DNA of 64,000 bases from Isoetes taiwanensis (GCA_021234155.1 JAJEKV010000013.1:13807877-13871876); one strand, 5' to 3'; positions 34,423 through 48,082 are shown, numbered from the stretch's first letter. Notes: generated by a model from the letters alone, not told the origin. Numbers and translations: made by a program.

Positions 34423-36014
34423 TGTGACGTCCCCTGCTTCTTATACGATGCACCATCGTATCCGAAGATGGAGCATTCCCCGTGACAGCCAACTGGTAGG
34501 GGCCATCCACCTAACTCCACTCCCAGTGGAATGAGCTAGCAAGGGAAGAGTGGATGTGTCATTCACCCGTCTCCCTTCGGGTCGACCTATCTACGGAAGC
34601 GTGAATAAACAAACATGAGCACATACTAACAGTATATCAATACAATCACCTCGAAGGGTGAATACATCATAATCATCTCATATACAACAACATCAACATG
34701 AACAATAGCAACATAGGGAATCCTACCCAGGGCTCTGACTCGAGAGGTTCGACTAACGGCTTGGGCCTCCAGAAGTCATTGCAGACAGAATTCATGGCAA
34801 TGGATTTTGCTTGCATAGAAACATGGCTATAGGGTAGTCCACTCCATCCGCCCCTCCTGTACACACTTTGCAGAGTGGATTGATAAGTATTGGGACCGGA
34901 CCGTAGCCTGCCGGGTCCATAGCCAAGAGGGCTACTACTGGGTTGCATCTCCCCAGCCCCGATGAGGCAGGAGGAAGGTCACCCTTCCTCCAGAGGCTTC
35001 CATGCTCAACACAGGTGGCTAGAGGGCCACTGCCCTTATTCGACTTGAACCAATGGAAAGTGACGCATCACTCCACGGGTGTCGAGCCCATGCCTTGCCC
35101 ACACGCAGTGGCAAGGCATTAGACCTAGCTCACTAGAATCCCTGGTAGGCTTTACACACCAGAGGGATTGGTCTGTGTTGGGACAAGTACCTCCTTGTTC
35201 TGCCGGTCTAGCCCCTCCACCTTCAACCCGGTGGGCTCTTGTGTACAGGCCGCAAGTAACTGGGAACTAGTAGGTTGCCTAGAATCATCTGCTATATAGG
35301 CTTTAGGCCTCTACCCCCCTTCCCAATACATGGAGGTCGCAGAATGAAATACCAACATCATCACAGAACTGAAATGAAGAACATCATCTAATCTATCTAC
35401 CTAAACATCCAGAGTTAGGTTCCTTAGTTAGGTCCTATGATCCTGGGATCTATAAGGCCTCTATGGCTGAATGAATATGCTAAACTACCTTACTGCCTAG
35501 CCCAAAGACGGCTTTGCACAACAGAATGACTAATTACCTGCTCCTGATCCTCGGAACGCATCTATGCCTCTGATCTTGCTGAAGATGGCTGCTACTCGGT
35601 GATCTGTTGTGCAAAGGCAGCTTTACAGTGCCTGGCAATGCGAATTTGGTTCCTAGCTTGGCCGGAATGGCTCAAGAGAACCCCAAATGCGAGATGGGGA
35701 AGAGAGCTCAAGAGAAACCCTAAATGCAAAGAGAAGAAAAGGTTTAGGGTTTAAGGGGAAGCCCTTACATAGAAAACCTTAGGGTTAGGTTAAACATTGG
35801 CAAATGGGGTTTAGCCATTTGGCAATGGGGTTCATAGGGTTATTAATTGTGTATGTTTATTTAACATGCACAATATTCGAAGTTGCCCCCTAGGTGCAAC
35901 CCTTGCCCCCTAGGTGCAACCTATTACGACCACTATATGTCATCCGTGACATGTACGGGTGACATGGCAGTATAATATACGTATTTGGGGCGTATATTAT
36001 GCTAGAACGTCACA
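34423..36014 (-). repeat. 1592-bp LTR of the locus B retroelement
   Basis: On the minus strand the unit starts TGTGACGTTCTAGC and ends GGGGACGTCACA, giving TG...CA termini inside an 8-bp inverted repeat TGTGACGT/ACGTCACA. The PBS follows. Only this copy is in the window, so the second LTR, if present, lies elsewhere or was lost. LTRs of this size fit large gypsy-type elements, some of which (Ogre/Tat) carry an extra ORF before gag. No gag-pol is visible before the LINE boundary. Confidence 0.75.
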
Positions 36015-36191
36015 ATATCGAAGCAGCTTTTCCATGCATGTCTTATAAACTTTTAAGGATGTTGTTTTTATGATAAATAGAAAACATAAATGAAGTTGCA
36101 CCTATGGCATAATTGTGAAAACTGAAACGAAACTTATACTTAGGACATCTATTTAATTTATGCTCATATCTAAGTGTTTGAGGAAGGGACC

Positions 36192-36914
36192 GTGGAATAA
36201 AATAACGGCTAAGGTTAGCCAAATGGCTATTATGTAGCATTTTTGCCAAGGAAAATGGCTAAAGTAAATGGAAAAAATTGCCCAAAAAAAGAAAATTTTA
36301 GCCCACTTTTTTTAGCCCACTCCACCAGTACAACAATTAGCCAAATCTAACAAAAGAGTGGACTTGAAAAAATGGATGGATTAGCCTAGTAGATGACACC
36401 AACATATATAGGAAATCACCAAAGAACTTCTTGTTTCAAGTACAAAATTGAAGTAGGAACTTCTTATTTCAAGTATAAAGTTGAATTATCAGAGGGAGGA
36501 CCACATCTAGAAGGAATATTGCACTTTTTCTTTGAGCTTTGAACATGTGCGTATATGTTTATGTCTTAATTTATGTCTTTGTTTTATTTTTATATTAAGG
36601 AAGTTATAATAATGATTATAATTGCGCCATTTATGCGACATTATACGCCATTTATTTTTCTATATTGAATTACATTGTAATAACAATAAGTTCAACGTCT
36701 TTGTCCAAAGGCTTGGAGCTTTTAAAATAAGGATAGTGTGATGGCTAATATTTGACGCTACATATTGTGAAAGTTTAGCCAAAGGCAAGAAACCATGATG
36801 GAGAAAAACCATTTAGGTTAGCCAAGTGTTAGACACTTCTAGCTCCAATTCGAAGGTAGTTTAGCTAAACCTATTTGGCTATATTAAAATTATAGGAATA
36901 GTAATTTATTCCAT
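36192..36914. mobile_element. Non-autonomous Mutator-like element, 723 bp
   Basis: A 10-bp direct repeat GGAAGGGACC (36182-36191 and 36915-36924) flanks it. The ends are inverted: left GTGGAATAAAATAACGG, right reverse-complemented ATGGAATAAATTACTA. AGCCAAATGGC lies near the left end. Interior AT-rich, no transposase. Confidence 0.65.
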
Positions 36915-37589
36915 GGAAGGGACCATCGTCTCTAAGGGCGGCAATGCTGCGCATGTGTGAAGTTTTAGTGGCAAGAAACCTCAGATGTGTTGGAATATGT
37001 AATGGAGGGCATTTGAAAGTCTATAAATCATTTCATCCTGAGGCGATATCTGATTCCATTATATGAGCCTATCTTCGGGATGCAGTGTCTCGCATGATTG
37101 ATAGTTGTGAGACATCATGAGCAGTTCAAATCAATGACTCGCACATGCATTTCACTTCTATACCCCGACTAAGATGTTATATGCAGGAGAAGTGAAAATA
37201 TCACGGGAGCAACCACAAAAGTACAACATTAGGCCCTTGGTGATGTGCGCCATGTGAAGATGCATATTTAGAGTATGAACTAACCTATGCCAATGAACCA
37301 AGACAAAATTTTGTCTTTTGCATATCTGTACTGTTTTGTTGATGTAAACTACTTCTAAAGGTGATATTTTGAGCATAAGTTTTGTGAGTCTGTCTTCCCA
37401 AATTTGGAGGTAAACTTTAACTGCCCACCACATTCCTTATAAAGCATTGTTTTCTCTACTGAAATCCATCATTTAAATGCAAAGTTTGAACATTGATGAT
37501 ATTGTCATTAGATAATTTCAATAACAAAAATAATTAAAAAAGCAAATAATAACCAGTTTTGCTAGTATCAACATGTGCAGTTGTGAAAA

Positions 37590-37670
37590 GTTGCACATAT
37601 GGACGTTCGAGGCAGAGTAAAAACACATGGCATGATATTAGCCCGACAACGCTGGGCACACGTTTACTTA
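37590..37670 (+). mobile_element. Degenerate Helitron 3' end
   Basis: GCCCGACAACGCTGGGC (37641-37657) is a decayed copy of the hairpin at 51241-51257, followed by the same CACACGTTTACT but TA instead of AG at the terminus. The upstream AAAAACACATG and ATTAGCCCG match too. Confidence 0.6.
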
Positions 37671-40600
37671 TTAATATGCTATATCTTCTACATGTTTTAG
37701 CTTCCACTTTATGAGAGAGCTTGAGCAAGCATATATAATTTTCATGAGCAAGGAGTAGTATGCTTTACTTGCATATATAACATGAACATTATTTATATAT
37801 CAAATGTCCCTTTGAAAATCGTAGACGTGGATTGCTTTCATCCAATATCCCTACACTTCGTAACCTATAGCCAGACTACAAACTTTATGCGCAGGAGATA
37901 GTTGTCTTCTAGTAGAGTTTATGAGCATTCTCAACAGTCCATGGTTAATATATGTAAGTTATTAGAAGCCTGGCATATTGCTTTAGGCTGGCTGATGCAC
38001 TATGGAAGGCAGGTAGATTGCCCATAATTTGGAGCTCGAGGGTCACTTGCCAGGAGGATTGCCAAGCGATCCTCTGAAAACGCCTTTTTAGTAATGGATA
38101 CAAGGTACGTTGGAAAATACCTTTGAAGCACTATTTGGTAAAAGCAGGTCACATTCCAACAATTGGGTCTCATGCAGTTTCTTGGAACTCATGCAAAAAT
38201 AACAAAGTTTTGCATTGAATCACTATTAGATTTTCGCATCATACAACAAGAATTGGTTCATCTTACAATATATACAAGCAATCAGTTGAGAAAACCCACA
38301 AAAATTACAAGGGACAAATAATATTATGTACTTTCATACAATGTTAGAGCATGGAAGTTGCTCATGGCTTTGTCCATTTTTCTCATGAGGATCTTGTGTC
38401 TTTTGCAATATGACAAGGTATGCCAAAACCACACACTTCACTAATTCTCTCCTCTCAAGATCTCCAAAAATTTTCTTTTTTTTCTCCTAGCAATTGGAGT
38501 ACTGTTCTTTCAAATTGCCATTTTTATGCCTCCCAACAGGTTCCCAATATAACCTTGTATGTTCTTTCAAATTGCCATTTTTATGCCTCCCAACAGGTAT
38601 AACCTGGTATGTAAGACGCCGCAACTCCCCATCAGGCATGGTGCTGGTAACTTCACTGAGCACCATCCCTAACCATATCGAACAATCCTCATCATCAGGC
38701 CTAACCATAGGTGCCAGTGCCATGTCCATGTGTTAAAACAACTGCTAAGCTTACTTTCATGAAAAGGGTTTTAATAGCGCTTGGGCAAAGGATCTAGCTT
38801 TGGCAAACAATCAAAATTTGCCTTCTCAATTAGAATTGGAAGTACGCTAAATAGGATACGAACAACGAAGAAATGCCAATGATCCATTTTAATATTTGAA
38901 TAAATGTCATGCACAAATGTGGTTTCATGGAATGCCAGGATTGTTGGTTATGCCCTACATGGACAACCATGTCAATAGACATCTAAAGATTTCATTATCA
39001 TAGAATGAAGATGGATAAGGCAGTAAAACACCCCCATCGTATAGGTTAGTAACCTCCTATACATGTTAGTTTTATAGTGTACCTTAAAGCATGGAGAAGG
39101 CCTTTTTCCTTGTCAGCAAAAAACATCATATTGTTTTTCTGCTAGAAACATGGACACTACCTATTGCTTAGGTAAACTTAATGACGGTAGAAGTGTTTAC
39201 CTGAAGTATCAAGGAAATGGTAATAAATCTTAATGCATATTCTCCAACACAAGACTGTCTTATAATTGCAACCTTGAATGTTTGTGTTATGGCAGCACAC
39301 TGCAAACAAAAAATGCTGGCAGCCTATTTACATATTGACGTCTAGCTGGTACTGCATGCCTGCACTTGTTGCTAGAAACAAGTACTAAATAACAGCTCAA
39401 GCAACTAAAGTGAAATTTAAACTAGCAAATGAAAATTAGCAACAAAGAGCAAGTGCTGCTATATTCTAGCACTATATTCAAGCAGCAAGATAGCAAGTTA
39501 TGACGTATTGGCCTTAGGAGCCTGGTTGCAGAGGATGCTAGTAGCAATAATAGCGCCTAAAATCAACTGCAAGGTATGAGGCATCCAAAGTGCTAGCTCA
39601 AAGTATAACTCAACCTAAAAATCTAGTACGCACTCCTGTGCTTAGAACCAACATGCACTACATTAGCACACCAAATACTTAACAACATTAGCATCATCAC
39701 ATATTGAAATGACATGACAACACCTGCATTACGGATCAACATGAAAACTGGCACCCACACGTGAACACAGGAATATGCAAGTGATCATCGTCATATAATT
39801 GCATTACCAGATTGCGGACATTTGATAGATGGATTGCAAAAGAATATCACAATATACCGACTATTCAGTTTGCCATGCTTCCGCACATTTTTACGTAGAA
39901 GCTTCTTTTTCCCAACAAGTACATGTCCATATGTTGTATTATTATAACAAAAACTCAATTGCACTCACTATCAATATTCCATTTTCTGGATGAACTGAAT
40001 TGAATCAAGCAGATCCATCTTCTTAATATAAGTATTAAAAACAAAACAAATGAAGAAACATTCAGATACACACCTAAAAGGCATCTTCCAACCATGTTAT
40101 CAGCAAATTAATAAGACCTGCCATTAAAACATACAAGGCCTATTCATGGACACCCCTAATTGCCAAGCAACCAGACATTGCATTTGGGAATTACTTGTTC
40201 CCAAGTTGTTAAATGGTAAGGGACCCTATTTTTCCTTCCAAATGCATGCCCAAATGTCAAAGAAACCAATCCTAAAATAATGCGTAGAGGAACATACAGG
40301 ATGAAGCTCACCTCTCTTTAGAATTATGGTGAATCCCAATCAATGAAGTTGAAACTATGGTTCCTTCTGCATTTGTAGGGCTCTGAATTCTCTGTAATGC
40401 TCTTTCCTTTGCTTCAACTTTTCTCCAGTTTTCTTGAGCCTCGTGCCTCACTTCTATGAGATGGATGACAGTTTTACATAGCAATGGGTGTACAAAGTAT
40501 CCATTATATACACTGCAGATGCTGAAACAGAAAAGCCATAATTGCAGTCAAGCAGGACTTGATGTGCAAAATCTAGAGAATATATTGAAATCAGGGAACA

Positions 40601-40737
40601 TAAAAAAATGATATTTTGCGTCATCATATTCAACCCAATATCAAAGCTGTATAGAAGGCCTAGCCTCACATATCTATCAAATATGTTCAGATAAGCTCCT
40701 TCCCAGACATCTGCTTATTGAAGCATGTTTACGAACA
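37671..40737. other. Non-coding interval
   Basis: At 38504-38617 a 57-bp unit (GTTCTTTCAAATTGCCATTT) is duplicated in tandem. No exon chain, RNA gene or transposon end is recognised in the rest. Confidence 0.5.
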
Positions 40738-40990
40738 AACTGCCAGCATGACATGGTTCCACAAATCATTAACTGAATTTTACAGCCAGATGGAGCAATT
40801 CTTTTTACTATAAGCAAGCTGTGAGCGAACTCATGTAACAGCACCTGCACATGCACCTTCCAATAATCCTCAAAGCTTCCAACAACCGTTTCTCATGTTG
40901 TAATTAAGTAAAGTTGTCTTCTTTGGAGATAAGGATACCATGACCACGATAACATCCCCGGTACAATATGAATACTGTGTATATGATTAC
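40738..40990 (-). pseudogene. Partial tandem duplicate of the F-box gene 3' end
   Basis: This stretch matches 41032-41285 at a constant offset of about 294 bp, sharing for example CAACAACC(C/G)TTTCTCATG and CACGATAACATCCCC, with frame-breaking changes. It covers only the last ~60 codons and the 3' flank of the intact F-box gene. Confidence 0.7.
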
Positions 40991-41105
40991 AGCTTCACAT
41001 ACTGTCAACCAATGAAGCAAAAATACAAAAAAACTGCCAGCACCGCATGGTTCTATACATAATTAACTTAGTCTTCACAGCCAAGCTGCCTCTCAAAGCG
41101 ATCCT

Positions 41106-42302
41106 TTAAACTGTAACCAAGCTGGGAGTGAAATTAACTCCAAGGTCTTCTCCACATGTGCCTTCCATTACTCCTCCAAGGTCCCAACAACCCTTTCTCA
41201 TGTCGTAATTAAGCAAAGCTATCTTCTCTGAAGGCAGCCTCACCACAAGCACGATAACATCCCCTATGCAATGTGCATACACCATGCAACTAACCTCAAG
41301 CTTATGTTGTGGCAAGAATGCCTTGATGTCAAGCTTAGCCATTAAACCCCACTGGATGATGCCCTTGCAACAGGAATTCTCCTTCCAAAGCATGACCCAG
41401 GGCCACAGTTGAGATGCTAAGATTGGCTCCTCTTTGCAAAGAAGAATTTCTTCACGCCAGGACGGACGTGGCTTCTCTTTAAAAATAAGAACTTCTTCCC
41501 GCCCTGCCTCTTCTGGTGACAAATGACTTTTTACACTCCATATATCTTGTTCAAAATCGTAGGTCACTATTTGCTTTCTAGCCTGAAGAGCCATTACCAA
41601 AGTCCGCCCAAGTTTGTCTTGAAAAGGCCCGTCTAAGGGAACGGAGTTCCCCTTGCTCCAAGTATTTAATTTTGAATCAAATATTTCGGTCTGCAACCTA
41701 GAATTAGATGGCCCATCAATCTTACAGGCTATTATCTTAAAAGAAGCTGGTGATATTGAGGTATCTACCTTGATACTTTTTGGGCGAAACAATATGGAAG
41801 GAGTAGGAATTACTTTCCAATTACCCTTTATTGGATTCCCAACCCTCATGTGCCTAACAGAAGGAAAACGCCATAGGCAAACTACGCCTTTATCAAAACA
41901 AATCATTCTCTCACCTCTTTCAAGCATCACATTCAGAACTTTATAGGAACCATTCTGAAAAACCAACTCTTTATTTGGATAATATGGCGTATCACTGTCA
42001 GAAGGCGTTCTGCGTTTTAGATAAGCCCATAGACTGCGCCTACGATGGCACCTGGCAAAAGGCTCCGACAGCAAAATTTCATCTTTCCACTGCTTGCACA
42101 CAAGCAAGCATGACCCAAAAAGATCCTCAATTTGCAGGCGTTCTAGAATCCTGGACTGAATCTCAAAACTTAGCACCTTTGGATAATTGTTGTGGTGGAT
42201 CTCTGATCTAGGATACTGCATACTAATTGAGCACTTTCTCACCTGATTTTTCTTCGCCCTCTCTTCTTCCCGCAGTCTTTCCTGCTGCCTCGTCTCCCTC
42301 AT
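41106..42302 (-). CDS. F-box protein, 398 residues
   Basis: A single uninterrupted minus-strand ORF. After a Glu/Arg-rich N-terminus (possible alternative start at MQYPRSE) comes an F-box at about residues 40-85: LSFEIQSRILERLQIEDLFG, SCLLVCKQWKDEIL. F-box proteins bridge substrates to SCF ubiquitin ligases through SKP1. The C-terminal ~300 residues have repeated strand-turn units with kelch/F-box-associated features (WKVIPTPS, LNTWSKGNSVPL, IVTYDFEQDIWSV, CWDLGGVMEG), probably a beta-propeller for substrate binding. Length and layout fit plant F-box/kelch-type proteins. The substrate cannot be told. No intron is needed in the coding region. A partial duplicate of its 3' end lies just downstream. 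Confidence 0.85.
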   Translation of the reverse strand: MRETRQQERLREEERAKKNQVRKCSISMQYPRSEIHHNNYPKVLSFEIQSRILERLQIEDLFGSCLLVCKQWKDEILLSEPFARCHRRRSLWAYLKRRTPSDSDTPYYPNKELVFQNGSYKVLNVMLERGERMICFDKGVVCLWRFPSVRHMRVGNPIKGNWKVIPTPSILFRPKSIKVDTSISPASFKIIACKIDGPSNSRLQTEIFDSKLNTWSKGNSVPLDGPFQDKLGRTLVMALQARKQIVTYDFEQDIWSVKSHLSPEEAGREEVLIFKEKPRPSWREEILLCKEEPILASQLWPWVMLWKENSCCKGIIQWGLMAKLDIKAFLPQHKLEVSCMVYAHCIGDVIVLVVRLPSEKIALLNYDMRKGCWDLGGVMEGTCGEDLGVNFTPSLVTV

Positions 42303-45020
42303 ACGTTGGAAATCGAAGGATTTTGTTTTTGGGCCACCCTAAAATAAAAAGTGGACTTTCAAATTGCATGGCATAATATAAATTAGACTTTCATTTGCAT
42401 TGCTAGTATAAAAGCAATGCGCAGCCTTAATTTTTTTTAACAATGCACTCGCAATATTTAACATATAAAGATTGTATGAACATCATTAAATTTCAACGCT
42501 TACTGTTCTGAAATTTCGTTCTTCAGCAAAAAGCATTGTCTTATATTTTGGCTGCCCAAATTGGTTCAAAGATTCCATATTCGAGTTTGTTTCATGTATT
42601 CTGGCTGCTCAAATGGATTCAGTTGATTCAATCATGTTGATTTGGAGCATGATCTGACGAATTCGTGGCATGATCTGATGATTTGGAACACAATTTAGAG
42701 CCGCACAGTCATCGGCGTTAGAAGTATCAGAGAAAGAAAAGAGGAAATTTTTTTAGCTCAATTAATTAAAGCAAGAAAATGAAATTTTTTAGAATCCAAA
42801 TTTCGGTTGGCAATATTACTTGCCGCCATGCCAAACCATAACTATAATGCTATAATGTAAATGATGAATTTCTTGCTATTTACATATATTATTCCTTACT
42901 TCTTTCTTTGATTTCTCCAATTTTTATTTCTCTAGTATATATGGTATCTATTTCATAATAATACAATGGTTGGCTGATACATAATACATATATAATACAT
43001 ATATATTTAAAAAAAAAATAGTGTGTGGCTATGCCAAAAGTAGACTTTTTGTTGCAAGGCTATGGAAAATGTAGACTTGTTTTTTAAGGTCTACTTTTTC
43101 TTGGACTTTATTTTGCATGGTTTTTAGGGTCTTGCAAGGCTTGCAGCCTTCAATTTCCAACCCTGGTTATGTGTGCAAATCAATCTTTTTAATTTGGAAG
43201 TTTCCGGCATGGAGGAAAAGTTTTTCGGTTTTTTTTTAAGGGTGATTTCCTAAGATTGTTGGTTTTTTGGTTGTCGGAAAATTTTGGCGTTCTTCCAAAA
43301 ATCGAGAACATTTTTTCTTATGTTTATGAGTAGGGATTATCTCGGCATGCATGCCACGAATGACCGCAGGAGTGGCTTCTGGTTCATTCTTATCCTCCTC
43401 GATTCGTCAGCCTTAACCTGTGCTATAAATTTTGAGCGTTTGGGTTTTACAGGCTTCCAAAACTATTGCATTTTTTCAAAACTATTGCATTTTGAGGTGA
43501 TTGTATTTGTTTCTTGGATTATTTATGGCAGCCCCGATTCTTTGGCGGCATAAGTTCGTCTCTATCGCTGGCCGACGTCTTCTTGCAAGATTTCATAGCT
43601 TCCCGATTATATCATGGTACTTTTTGTTGCAGGCATATAGCCGTGGGCTTGCTGGTTACATCTGGAAGATATAATACTTGAAGTTGCGGAGCACAAGTCC
43701 AAGCAACTCACTGTTTTTGATCATTTCTGATGTACATTAATATCTTAGACCTTCCATACAGCTATTTTTATGTTTGGTCTTTCTTGCTCCAATGACATTG
43801 CAGGGCATCTCAGGTTTCTAAGCATTTGGGCAGATAAATTTCTTAGCTTTTGATTTCTCATAAATCATACCAATTTCTGAAAAGCAAAAGTGCCCATTGA
43901 GCTTGCAGCATGCAGATATATCCTATTGGGCAGTAATGATGGAAAGGCCTGAGTAGTTTTGGAGGCACTTCATGTGTTTCTTGGGTCATTGGGCAGGTGA
44001 ACTTTTAGGCTTTTGATGTCCCATAAATCATACTATTTGTTTTAAGCACATGCACTAGAACGTCTGCATATATGATTACAGATTGGGGGGCTTCAGTCAC
44101 CATCTACTATATTCCACTATAAGCTTTGCATGTGCGAGGAGCTTCTTCATTCAACTGTAAGTCCTCCCAATCTATAACAAGATCTATGAGTTTTCAAGGA
44201 TTTAATTAATAATATCTGTTCTATTCTTCAAGGATTTTGATGTCATGGTGGATATCTGTGGATTGCTGCTTATACTTCCATTCAAAATTTTGAGGTGAGT
44301 GTAGATAAGAAGAATCGATTACTGTTTTGTTGTCAAACATCCTTTTAAAGTCACTTTAACGTAATGCTAAAATGAGAGAGTCCTTAGGCATAGGGGCCAA
44401 CCATTCTGCCGCACAAGAAGCATTTTGATATTAGTCTCACCAGATGAGTGCCATCTCTTGGATACATTTTTGCATTCTTTCATGCTCTGTATTGAGAAAA
44501 ACCTACTAATTTCCAATAACCAAAAGTAGCAATTCTGTATTTGCTAACCCCTTGAGGGTGCGATGAACACAGTTTCGCGTAGGTGTTCATCCGGTTGCAC
44601 TTATTAAGGTGTTAGCTGCCTATTCTGATCGACTGCCATGGATATATTGCTCAACTGTCTCATCCTAGACATTGCTTACTGTGGCACCAAATTAATTATA
44701 TTGCAGAAGCTTCTGTATGTGTAATTACAATAAATTACGTGGAAAATTCAGGCAATGATCAAATCCCAAGTTTTGTAACTATCTTCATATCCCAAGTTCT
44801 TCAACTATTCAGTTTTAAACCTCAGTTGTAGTGAAATCTTTAAATATCTGATGCTATTTTGCACATTTTGACCATTTAAAAAAAGCTTTTGTCTGCATTT
44901 GGCTTCATGATTTTAAGCTACCTTAATTTTAAGTGTTGGATGCATGCCAACATGGGTGCCTTTGTAGATTTGATGATTCTCTTCTCTGCTACACGGTTTT
45001 ATGTACCACATATGCACAAC
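42303..45020. other. Non-coding interval
   Basis: AT-rich sequence, TATATA-rich around 42950-43000. An open frame at 43284-43553 has no recognisable domain. No repeat ends identified. Confidence 0.4.
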
Positions 45021-45031
45021 AACAAAGAAAC

Positions 45032-45550
45032 TTGCAGCTATGTATACAGAGCACCTTTTGGAAATTCTAGAAAAACATAATGCAGAAGATGTTGCACTGA
45101 CACAAATAATGATGTATAACTCTGTACCTTTGCATATTCACTTTGTGGCACTAGGATTTGTTACAAGGTTTTCATTTTTTTACAGGACCATGATGGACTA
45201 TAATCTAGGCTATCCATTTTTAGAAGACCACCATTGTGATGCCAACTAGACGTTTGCATTTTTAGAAGACCAAAATGCCAGCCATGTTTAGAAGACCATT
45301 GTTGGCGATGCCAACTAATTATCTTTAAGTTGTTTGCAGGATTACCAAGCTGTTTGTAGCCAGAAAATATTGTTGTCTTAGATTCAACTAAACTGACATG
45401 TACTTTTCCTTTTTTGTTTATGCTGCATCTACATGTTTGCTTACAGTTAGCTTCTGCTCTTAGATGGAGTTCTGGTGGAGACCAAGCACATAGAAGTTAT
45501 GATGGAGATGAGACGCAGACAAGTTAATGGTCAATGGAAAGAATCTGGTA
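45032..45550 (+). other. Two possible orphan exons
   Basis: After a CTTGCAG acceptor (45032) the frame reads AMYTEHLLEILEKHNAEDVA, a helical segment. After GCTCTTAG (45463) the frame GVLVETKHIEVMMEMRRRQV ends at TCTG|GTAAGAAT (45549). Both have good splice signals and protein-like composition, but I found no flanking exons and recognise no family. Confidence 0.3.
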
Positions 45551-46111
45551 AGAATACACATTTATATGGTTCCACATGTCTTAAACATTTCTAGCCTTAG
45601 AATTTTCATGCCTTGAGGCAGTGCATGTCATTTCTGCCTCATGGGATCTGAGGGCCCATTTGTCATGAATTTGGTGGCTAGGTTTGGATTATGCTTATTC
45701 TACCGCTTTCAATCGATCTAGATGTAGGCTTGAGCAATCTATCAAAGATCTCTATGCAGCTAATTTGCATGTTTTTTGAACTAAAGCATGGCTGGAAAAG
45801 TTTTGCTACGGGAAAAATTGTACTGATATTTGCACCAACATAGCGAGTAGCAACTATCTTTGACGCACCTATTTTGCATATTTTTGAACTTCTATATGAC
45901 TCAGCATGCTCACATTTAAGCAACTTACCTTCCTGCGCCATTGGAATGGGATACAAAAGAAGGCTCTATCAAATAGCAAACATTTATTACAGGGATATTG
46001 AAATCAAATATTCGGCTGGATCTTTTGGATGATATATATGCATACCTAAGCTTTCAGATTTTGCTTTTTGAAGGCATGCTTCACCACGTGTTTGCTGAAG
46101 TTTGAATGCCA
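45551..46111. other. Non-coding interval
   Basis: Nothing identified. Confidence 0.4.
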
Positions 46112-46471
46112 ACATACTTTACTGCACCAGAATTTTACGGGGCGCCCACCGTCATGGTTATTCAACTTCTGGTAATTCAGATATTACTGCAGGAACCAAT
46201 CTGCCTTTTTGTTTAGTCTGCGCACGTGCCAGGCTGTTTATCCTCGAATCACATTTGCATGATTGCAAAACTCAATGCATCATTGTTTCAAGATACTTTA
46301 CTGCACCAAAATTTTACAGGGCGCCCACCATCGTGGTTTTTCAAGTTTTGCTAATTCAGATGTTACTACCGGAACCAATCTGCCTTTTTGTTTAGTCTGT
46401 GCATGTGCCAAGGTGTTTGTCCTAGAACTATCACATTTGCATGATTGCAAAACTCAATGCATCATTGTTTA
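46112..46471. repeat. Tandem duplication, ~179-bp period
   Basis: Copies at 46112-46290 and 46291-46471 share TACTTTACTGCACC, GCCTTTTTGTTTAGTCTG and CATTTGCATGATTGCAAAAC with ~12 percent difference by eye. Confidence 0.8.
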
Positions 46472-46674
46472 GCCATGGTTCTACTATAGCACGATGACAA
46501 CTCAACACATCATTGTTTAGCGATGCTTCCCCTATAGCATGTTGACATGTTAATGCCAATTTTTGAAAATTTCTTTTACAATAAATGTCTGCGTCTTTAA
46601 TACTTTTGTTCAATGTTTGAACTAGCTATTGTTGACATTATGGGAAAAAGATAGATGTCTAATTAACACTGCAA

Positions 46675-46866
46675 AAACTCATTGCATGGCCTATACCAAC
46701 ATAGTATCTAAAAAGATAGACCAAGTAATGCCATGTCTCGAAGATGACACTGGCAACAACTCATAGCATGGCCTATACCAACATAGTATCTAAACATCAA
46801 GCAAGTGTCAAAACATCATCTCTATAGCACAAGCAAGTGTCAAAACATCATCTCTATAGCACAACA
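46675..46866. repeat. Short tandem and interspersed duplications
   Basis: GCATGGCCTATACCAACATA recurs at about 46685 and 46757, and a ~34-bp unit with CAAGTGTCAAAACATCATCT is repeated twice at ~46800-46866. Confidence 0.7.
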
Positions 46867-48054
46867 GGCATCTTCTTTAATCACATAAGCTATTGGAAGC
46901 TATTCGAATACTTAACTATTGGACTACTCTAATCTTTCCCTCATATGTATCAACCAAAGACTAATAAATTCACAATGAAATGCTCCAATTGAAAAGCTAA
47001 AAGACCATGATAGAAGTAAACAAAAATTTATTATTGTAGGCTTTATGCAAAGGCATGCTCCACACAGGAAATGTCAAATGGCAGACCATATTGATTTTCT
47101 TTTGAGAGCAGTATTATGACTGACCAAATTCTTCAAAAAGCTTATTCTAGAAAGGAAGAGAGTAAAAGAAAAGGGAATTGTTACTAAAACGAACTTGCTG
47201 ATGTATACATAAGGTTGGCATAAACGACATGAACTCTCAATAGTTAGAACTCTCATGAACGCACACTTAGTAAAACAACATGAAAGACCATTTTCACTAT
47301 ATTGTTTAACCTATAGATATACATGAGACAATTGTCTCTTTTTAGTAGAAAACCAAACTACACGACAATTGCATTAACCACAAACGGATTCCATAGCAGG
47401 AAGCACCAACATTAGAATAAACATCGTCACAATAAGGCCCAACTCCTTTATAACCACGCTGAAGAATAGACATGACACGTTACAAAGACACCCAAATACT
47501 TTACTTTTTTTATTCTCGAACAGCCAAGGTTTCTAAGGTGCTAGATGATTTGTTATCGGTAATGCACATTCTGCATATACTTTCTTTGACTAAAAGCTTT
47601 CTTAGTAACCATTGCAAGAGAATAGTCTTTGTAATATTGTGTTCAAGTGGGTTGAATCAATGTAGCACTTGAATGTTAGGAACTAAGGATTAATTTTCAT
47701 GTTGCAACCATTGAATGATTAGTATAATGTAACAATTAGATACAACTACAAAGCCAACAGTTTTACTAGGGCAACTTAACACACCTAGCACCTGACTTTT
47801 TACTATATCTATTGGATCTACATCTTATGCCCGGCAACCTCATCATTCCTTGCAACGAAATCGTACTTCCAGATCAACACATTGGACATACACAACTTCA
47901 TATGATTGATATCGTGACAATGCTAATAGTTGGAGTGGAAATGCCCAAATTGTTGTATATATGCTCCGTTGTTGCTCCTACAATCTTCAAATGCAAATGT
48001 GCATGTCGAAAATCTTATTTAGTATTAAACAACCACTTCTCAAATTGTTACTAC
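46867..48054. other. Non-coding interval, probable Helitron body
   Basis: No gene recognised. Because a Helitron 3' end closes at 48082, part of this stretch may be its body; I could not place the 5' TC terminus. Confidence 0.35.
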
Positions 48055-48082
48055 GCCCGGCAACGCCGGGCACCATAACTAG
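48055..48082 (+). mobile_element. Helitron 3' end
   Basis: A perfect hairpin GCCCGGC-AAC-GCCGGGC (48055-48071) is followed by ACCATAA and CTAG (48079-48082), then T. A short GC-rich hairpin ~8-10 nt before CTAG, with insertion next to T, is the signature of Helitron rolling-circle transposons. Confidence 0.7.
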
